Shown one piece after another: positions 57,101-64,000 of a DNA stretch of 64,000 nucleotides. The translations under genes and the position numbers were made by a program. Location: assembly GCA_023634235.1 (NCBI GenBank), contig JAMKCF010000047.1:620001-684000 (forward strand). Reading direction: 5' to 3'. The notes under the pieces were generated by a model that was given only the letters and a program-made list of their open reading frames with translations, was not told where the DNA came from and did not search any database. Each line of letters opens with the position of its first letter. Within the stretch, counting starts at the first letter, position 1. The DNA comes from Pisaster brevispinus. Its lineage: Eukaryota; Echinodermata; Asteroidea; Forcipulatida; Asteriidae.

Positions 57101-60100
57101 GATTTGCACAAGTTTTCCACCACTGGAAAGCCACCATTCAGGGCTCTCACCTCGTCGTGGATCCGTGTCTCTGACGATTTTCTAGGCGGGGCGAGCGGCC
57201 CCGGAATAGGGCTACAACCACCGGCAAATTAGCCCACGCGCCGGGGCCGAGCAACAACAAAGGCAAGACATGTCCATCCGAAGAATGATTTGAAACAACA
57301 CCCGAGCTCAGTTCGAGAATAACTCATGAACTAGAAATGCCAGAGAGACGAAATTTGTACCTGAGTGTGCCTTGAATATCACTGCACCCGAAAATTAGCC
57401 TTTTTGGGCCGGTGTGCACCATCTTTGTACCGGAAATGGCCTGCAGGCGGGGACACTCCGAAAGCGCTTCAAAAGCATCTTCAGTGGGATTTTTGTACAC
57501 AGAGGGGGGAGCTGCACACACAAAAAGAAGAAACGAAATGAATTACAATGAGGGTCAAATCACACCCATAACAACATCGGATTTGCACAAGTTTTCCACC
57601 ACTGGAAAGCCACCATTCAGGGCTCTCACCTCGTCGTGGATCCGTGTCTCTGACGATTTTCTAGGCGGGGCGAGCGGCCCCGGAATAGGGCTACAACCAC
57701 CGGCAAATTAGCCCACGCGCCGGGGCCGAGCAACAACAAAGGCAAGACATGTCCATCCGAAGAATGATTTGAAACAACACCCGAGCTCAGTTCGAGAATA
57801 ACTCATGAACTAGAAATGCCAGAGAGACGAAATTTGTACCTGAGTGTGCCTTGAATATCACTGCACCCGAAAATTAGCCTTTTTGGGCCGGTGTGCACCA
57901 TCTTTGTACCGGAAATGGCCTGCAGGCGGGGACACTCCGAAAGCGCTTCAAAAGCATCTTCAGTGGGATTTTTGTACACAGAGGGGGGAGCTGCACACAC
58001 AAAAAGAAGAAACGAAATGAATTACAATGAGGGTCAAATCACACCCATAACAACATCGGATTTGCACAAGTTTTCCACCACTGGAAAGCCACCATTCAGG
58101 GCTCTCACCTCGTCGTGGATCCGTGTCTCTGACGATTTTCTAGGCGGGGCGAGCGGCCCCGGAATAGGGCTACAACCACCGGCAAATTAGCCCACGCGCC
58201 GGGGCCGAGCAACAACAAAGGCAAGACATGTCCATCCGAAGAATGATTTGAAACAACACCCGAGCTCAGTTCGAGAATAACTCATGAACTAGAAATGCCA
58301 GAGAGACGAAATTTGTACCTGAGTGTGCCTTGAATATCACTGCACCCGAAAATTAGCCTTTTTGGGCCGGTGTGCACCATCTTTGTACCGGAAATGGCCT
58401 GCAGGCGGGGACACTCCGAAAGCGCTTCAAAAGCATCTTCAGTGGGATTTTTGTACACAGAGGGGGGAGCTGCACACACAAAAAGAAGAAACGAAATGAA
58501 TTACAATGAGGGTCAAATCACACCCATAACAACATCGGATTTGCACAAGTTTTCCACCACTGGAAAGCCACCATTCAGGGCTCTCACCTCGTCGTGGATC
58601 CGTGTCTCTGACGATTTTCTAGGCGGGGCGAGCGGCCCCGGAATAGGGCTACAACCACCGGCAAATTAGCCCACGCGCCGGGGCCGAGCAACAACAAAGG
58701 CAAGACATGTCCATCCGAAGAATGATTTGAAACAACACCCGAGCTCAGTTCGAGAATAACTCATGAACTAGAAATGCCAGAGAGACGAAATTTGTACCTG
58801 AGTGTGCCTTGAATATCACTGCACCCGAAAATTAGCCTTTTTGGGCCGGTGTGCACCATCTTTGTACCGGAAATGGCCTGCAGGCGGGGACACTCCGAAA
58901 GCGCTTCAAAAGCATCTTCAGTGGGATTTTTGTACACAGAGGGGGGAGCTGCACACACAAAAAGAAGAAACGAAATGAATTACAATGAGGGTCAAATCAC
59001 ACCCATAACAACATCGGATTTGCACAAGTTTTCCACCACTGGAAAGCCACCATTCAGGGCTCTCACCTCGTCGTGGATCCGTGTCTCTGACGATTTTCTA
59101 GGCGGGGCGAGCGGCCCCGGAATAGGGCTACAACCACCGGCAAATTAGCCCACGCGCCGGGGCCGAGCAACAACAAAGGCAAGACATGTCCATCCGAAGA
59201 ATGATTTGAAACAACACCCGAGCTCAGTTCGAGAATAACTCATGAACTAGAAATGCCAGAGAGACGAAATTTGTACCTGAGTGTGCCTTGAATATCACTG
59301 CACCCGAAAATTAGCCTTTTTGGGCCGGTGTGCACCATCTTTGTACCGGAAATGGCCTGCAGGCGGGGACACTCCGAAAGCGCTTCAAAAGCATCTTCAG
59401 TGGGATTTTTGTACACAGAGGGGGGAGCTGCACACACAAAAAGAAGAAACGAAATGAATTACAATGAGGGTCAAATCACACCCATAACAACATCGGATTT
59501 GCACAAGTTTTCCACCACTGGAAAGCCACCATTCAGGGCTCTCACCTCGTCGTGGATCCGTGTCTCTGACGATTTTCTAGGCGGGGCGAGCGGCCCCGGA
59601 ATAGGGCTACAACCACCGGCAAATTAGCCCACGCGCCGGGGCCGAGCAACAACAAAGGCAAGACATGTCCATCCGAAGAATGATTTGAAACAACACCCGA
59701 GCTCAGTTCGAGAATAACTCATGAACTAGAAATGCCAGAGAGACGAAATTTGTACCTGAGTGTGCCTTGAATATCACTGCACCCGAAAATTAGCCTTTTT
59801 GGGCCGGTGTGCACCATCTTTGTACCGGAAATGGCCTGCAGGCGGGGACACTCCGAAAGCGCTTCAAAAGCATCTTCAGTGGGATTTTTGTACACAGAGG
59901 GGGGAGCTGCACACACAAAAAGAAGAAACGAAATGAATTACAATGAGGGTCAAATCACACCCATAACAACATCGGATTTGCACAAGTTTTCCACCACTGG
60001 AAAGCCACCATTCAGGGCTCTCACCTCGTCGTGGATCCGTGTCTCTGACGATTTTCTAGGCGGGGCGAGCGGCCCCGGAATAGGGCTACAACCACCGGCA

Positions 60101-63100
60101 AATTAGCCCACGCGCCGGGGCCGAGCAACAACAAAGGCAAGACATGTCCATCCGAAGAATGATTTGAAACAACACCCGAGCTCAGTTCGAGAATAACTCA
60201 TGAACTAGAAATGCCAGAGAGACGAAATTTGTACCTGAGTGTGCCTTGAATATCACTGCACCCGAAAATTAGCCTTTTTGGGCCGGTGTGCACCATCTTT
60301 GTACCGGAAATGGCCTGCAGGCGGGGACACTCCGAAAGCGCTTCAAAAGCATCTTCAGTGGGATTTTTGTACACAGAGGGGGGAGCTGCACACACAAAAA
60401 GAAGAAACGAAATGAATTACAATGAGGGTCAAATCACACCCATAACAACATCGGATTTGCACAAGTTTTCCACCACTGGAAAGCCACCATTCAGGGCTCT
60501 CACCTCGTCGTGGATCCGTGTCTCTGACGATTTTCTAGGCGGGGCGAGCGGCCCCGGAATAGGGCTACAACCACCGGCAAATTAGCCCACGCGCCGGGGC
60601 CGAGCAACAACAAAGGCAAGACATGTCCATCCGAAGAATGATTTGAAACAACACCCGAGCTCAGTTCGAGAATAACTCATGAACTAGAAATGCCAGAGAG
60701 ACGAAATTTGTACCTGAGTGTGCCTTGAATATCACTGCACCCGAAAATTAGCCTTTTTGGGCCGGTGTGCACCATCTTTGTACCGGAAATGGCCTGCAGG
60801 CGGGGACACTCCGAAAGCGCTTCAAAAGCATCTTCAGTGGGATTTTTGTACACAGAGGGGGGAGCTGCACACACAAAAAGAAGAAACGAAATGAATTACA
60901 ATGAGGGTCAAATCACACCCATAACAACATCGGATTTGCACAAGTTTTCCACCACTGGAAAGCCACCATTCAGGGCTCTCACCTCGTCGTGGATCCGTGT
61001 CTCTGACGATTTTCTAGGCGGGGCGAGCGGCCCCAGAATAGGGCTACAACCACCGGCAAATTAGCCCACGCGCCGGGGCCGAGCAACAACAAAGGCAAGA
61101 CATGTCCATCCGAAGAATGATTTGAAACAACACCCGAGCTCAGTTCGAGAATAACTCATGAACTAGAAATGCCAGAGAGACGAAATTTGTACCTGAGTGT
61201 GCCTTGAATATCACTGCACCCGAAAATTAGCCTTTTTGGGCCGGTGTGCACCATCTTTGTACCGGAAATGGCCTGCAGGCGGGGACACTCCGAAAGCGCT
61301 TCAAAAGCATCTTCAGTGGGATTTTTGTACACAGAGGGGGGAGCTGCACACACAAAAAGAAGAAACGAAATGAATTACAATGAGGGTCAAATCACACCCA
61401 TAACAACATCGGATTTGCACAAGTTTTCCACCACTGGAAAGCCACCATTCAGGGCTCTCACCTCGTCGTGGATCCGTGTCTCTGACGATTTTCTAGGCGG
61501 GGCGAGCGGCCCCGGAATAGGGCTACAACCACCGGCAAATTAGCCCACGCGCCGGGGCCGAGCAACAACAAAGGCAAGACATGTCCATCCGAAGAATGAT
61601 TTGAAACAACACCCGAGCTCAGTTCGAGAATAACTCATGAACTAGAAATGCCAGAGAGACGAAATTTGTACCTGAGTGTGCCTTGAATATCACTGCACCC
61701 GAAAATTAGCCTTTTTGGGCCGGTGTGCACCATCTTTGTACCGGAAATGGCCTGCAGGCGGGGACACTCCGAAAGCGCTTCAAAAGCATCTTCAGTGGGA
61801 TTTTTGTACACAGAGGGGGGAGCTGCACACACAAAAAGAAGAAACGAAATGAATTACAATGAGGGTCAAATCACACCCATAACAACATCGGATTTGCACA
61901 AGTTTTCCACCACTGGAAAGCCACCATTCAGGGCTCTCACCTCGTCGTGGATCCGTGTCTCTGACGATTTTCTAGGCGGGGCGAGCGGCCCCGGAATAGG
62001 GCTACAACCACCGGCAAATTAGCCCACGCGCCGGGGCCGAGCAACAACAAAGGCAAGACATGTCCATCCGAAGAATGATTTGAAACAACACCCGAGCTCA
62101 GTTCGAGAATAACTCATGAACTAGAAATGCCAGAGAGACGAAATTTGTACCTGAGTGTGCCTTGAATATCACTGCACCCGAAAATTAGCCTTTTTGGGCC
62201 GGTGTGCACCATCTTTGTACCGGAAATGGCCTGCAGGCGGGGACACTCCGAAAGCGCTTCAAAAGCATCTTCAGTGGGATTTTTGTACACAGAGGGGGGA
62301 GCTGCACACACAAAAAGAAGAAACGAAATGAATTACAATGAGGGTCAAATCACACCCATAACAACATCGGATTTGCACAAGTTTTCCACCACTGGAAAGC
62401 CACCATTCAGGGCTCTCACCTCGTCGTGGATCCGTGTCTCTGACGATTTTCTAGGCGGGGCGAGCGGCCCCGGAATAGGGCTACAACCACCGGCAAATTA
62501 GCCCACGCGCCGGGGCCGAGCAACAACAAAGGCAAGACATGTCCATCCGAAGAATGATTTGAAACAACACCCGAGCTCAGTTCGAGAATAACTCATGAAC
62601 TAGAAATGCCAGAGAGACGAAATTTGTACCTGAGTGTGCCTTGAATATCACTGCACCCGAAAATTAGCCTTTTTGGGCCGGTGTGCACCATCTTTGTACC
62701 GGAAATGGCCTGCAGGCGGGGACACTCCGAAAGCGCTTCAAAAGCATCTTCAGTGGGATTTTTGTACACAGAGGGGGGAGCTGCACACACAAAAAGAAGA
62801 AACGAAATGAATTACAATGAGGGTCAAATCACACCCATAACAACATCGGATTTGCACAAGTTTTCCACCACTGGAAAGCCACCATTCAGGGCTCTCACCT
62901 CGTTGTGGATCCGTGTCTCTGACGATTTTCTAGGCGGGGCGAGCGGCCCCGGAATAGGGCTACAACCACCGGCAAATTAGCCCACGCGCCGGGGCCGAGC
63001 AACAACAAAGGCAAGACATGTCCATCCGAAGAATGATTTGAAACAACACCCGAGCTCAGTTCGAGAATAACTCATGAACTAGAAATGCCAGAGAGACGAA

Positions 63101-64000
63101 ATTTGTACCTGAGTGTGCCTTGAATATCACTGCACCCGAAAATTAGCCTTTTTGGGCCGGTGTGCACCATCTTTGTACCGGAAATGGCCTGCAGGCGGGG
63201 ACACTCCGAAAGCGCTTCAAAAGCATCTTCAGTGGGATTTTTGTACACAGAGGGGGGAGCTGCACACACAAAAAGAAGAAACGAAATGAATTACAATGAG
63301 GGTCAAATCACACCCATAACAACATCGGATTTGCACAAGTTTTCCACCACTGGAAAGCCACCATTCAGGGCTCTCACCTCGTCGTGGATCCGTGTCTCTG
63401 ACGATTTTCTAGGCGGGGCGAGCGGCCCCGGAATAGGGCTACAACCACCGGCAAATTAGCCCACGCGCCGGGGCCGAGCAACAACAAAGGCAAGACATGT
63501 CCATCCGAAGAATGATTTGAAACAACACCCGAGCTCAGTTCGAGAATAACTCATGAACTAGAAATGCCAGAGAGACGAAATTTGTACCTGAGTGTGCCTT
63601 GAATATCACTGCACCCGAAAATTAGCCTTTTTGGGCCGGTGTGCACCATCTTTGTACCGGAAATGGCCTGCAGGCGGGGACACTCCGAAAGCGCTTCAAA
63701 AGCATCTTCAGTGGGATTTTTGTACACAGAGGGGGGAGCTGCACACACAAAAAGAAGAAACGAAATGAATTACAATGAGGGTCAAATCACACCCATAACA
63801 ACATCGGATTTGCACAAGTTTTCCACCACTGGAAAGCCACCATTCAGGGCTCTCACCTCGTCGTGGATCCGTGTCTCTGACGATTTTCTAGGCGGGGCGA
63901 GCGGCCCCGGAATAGGGCTACAACCACCGGCAAATTAGCCCACGCGCCGGGGCCGAGCAACAACAAAGGCAAGACATGTCCATCCGAAGAATGATTTGAA

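Larger units (their letters stand above)
35589..64000. repeat. 479-bp tandem array, 59 full copies plus a partial one, open at the window end
   Basis: The unit repeats every 479 bp without interruption, starting at the CTCTCACCTCGTC string at 35589. Copy n starts at 35589 + 479(n-1). Copies are almost identical. Two haplotypes differ at three linked sites (35777, 35842 and 35857 in the first copy), and I found four private substitutions (54308, 55498, 61035, 62904). No copy has a visible length change. The unit is more GC-rich than the flanks. Such identity points to recent amplification or ongoing homogenisation, as in satellite DNA. Every copy yields the same set of open frames on both strands. 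Confidence 0.98.

Noticed and set aside
35769..63938. The 65-, 71- and 99-codon ORFs of each unit as separate genes
   Set aside because: They follow from one repeated unit, overlap each other on both strands and have no promoter or poly(A) signal; kept only as properties of the unit.
35589..64000. CRISPR-like array
   Set aside because: The 479-bp units are head to tail with no variable spacers, and the window is eukaryotic.
35589..64000. rRNA or snRNA gene cluster
   Set aside because: I looked in the unit for the conserved cores of 5S rRNA, U1, U2, U4, U5, U6, U7 and 7SK and saw none on either strand; no pol III boxes of tRNA type are complete.

Overview
The window looks like animal nuclear DNA. 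Coding segments are split into short exons with GT-AG borders, most of the sequence is AT-rich and non-coding, and there are tRNA-derived SINEs, short inverted-repeat elements, a retroelement 3' end and long satellite DNA. The single long open frame is a TRIM protein (RING, B-box, coiled coil, propeller-like C-terminus) of a type greatly expanded in marine invertebrate deuterostomes. An echinoderm is my best guess, but the species is an inference and cannot be read from the sequence.

Layout. 1-6.5 kb: an inverted-repeat element, a decayed exon copy (1188-1299), a SINE fragment, GAGTC-rich repeats and A-rich microsatellites. 6.56-8.27 kb (+): a TRIM gene with an uninterrupted reading frame and a splice acceptor in its 5' leader. 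9.7-11.4 kb (-): two well-formed exons, one of which (9780-9887) recurs with its introns at 33.2 kb and in decayed form at 1.2 kb. 13-19.2 kb: a duplicated non-coding block, a GC-richer stretch with a minus-strand splice donor that may be a promoter and first exon, a large foldback element and two short inverted-repeat elements. 19.5-21 kb: a direct duplication, one copy of which holds a retroelement 3' end finishing in a perfect histone-type stem-loop. 24.0-30.7 kb (-): a last exon with its poly(A) signal, a 445-nt exon with a one-base frameshift, and two related small exons that are broken; together they look like a decaying multi-exon gene. 28.6-29.7 kb: two minisatellites, one of 81 bp and one of 57 bp built from tRNA-like units without a T arm.

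35,589-64,000 is one uninterrupted tandem array of a 479-bp unit: 59 complete copies plus a partial copy cut by the window edge. Each unit carries, on the minus strand, two exon-like segments (151 and 61 nt) with splice-site-like borders that read as one frame. Copies come in two haplotypes (A and B) differing at three linked sites. The first 26 copies mix A and B, including a stretch with an eight-unit period, and copies 27-59 are all A. The array ends 7 bp past an exon border, so the outermost unit keeps its splice donor next to unique DNA.

The minus-strand exons at 1.2, 9.8-11.4 and 24-33.4 kb probably belong to locally duplicated copies of one gene family whose function I do not recognise. 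The TRIM gene is independent and on the other strand. Whether the 479-bp array is expressed or is a satellite grown from a captured exon pair cannot be decided from sequence alone.
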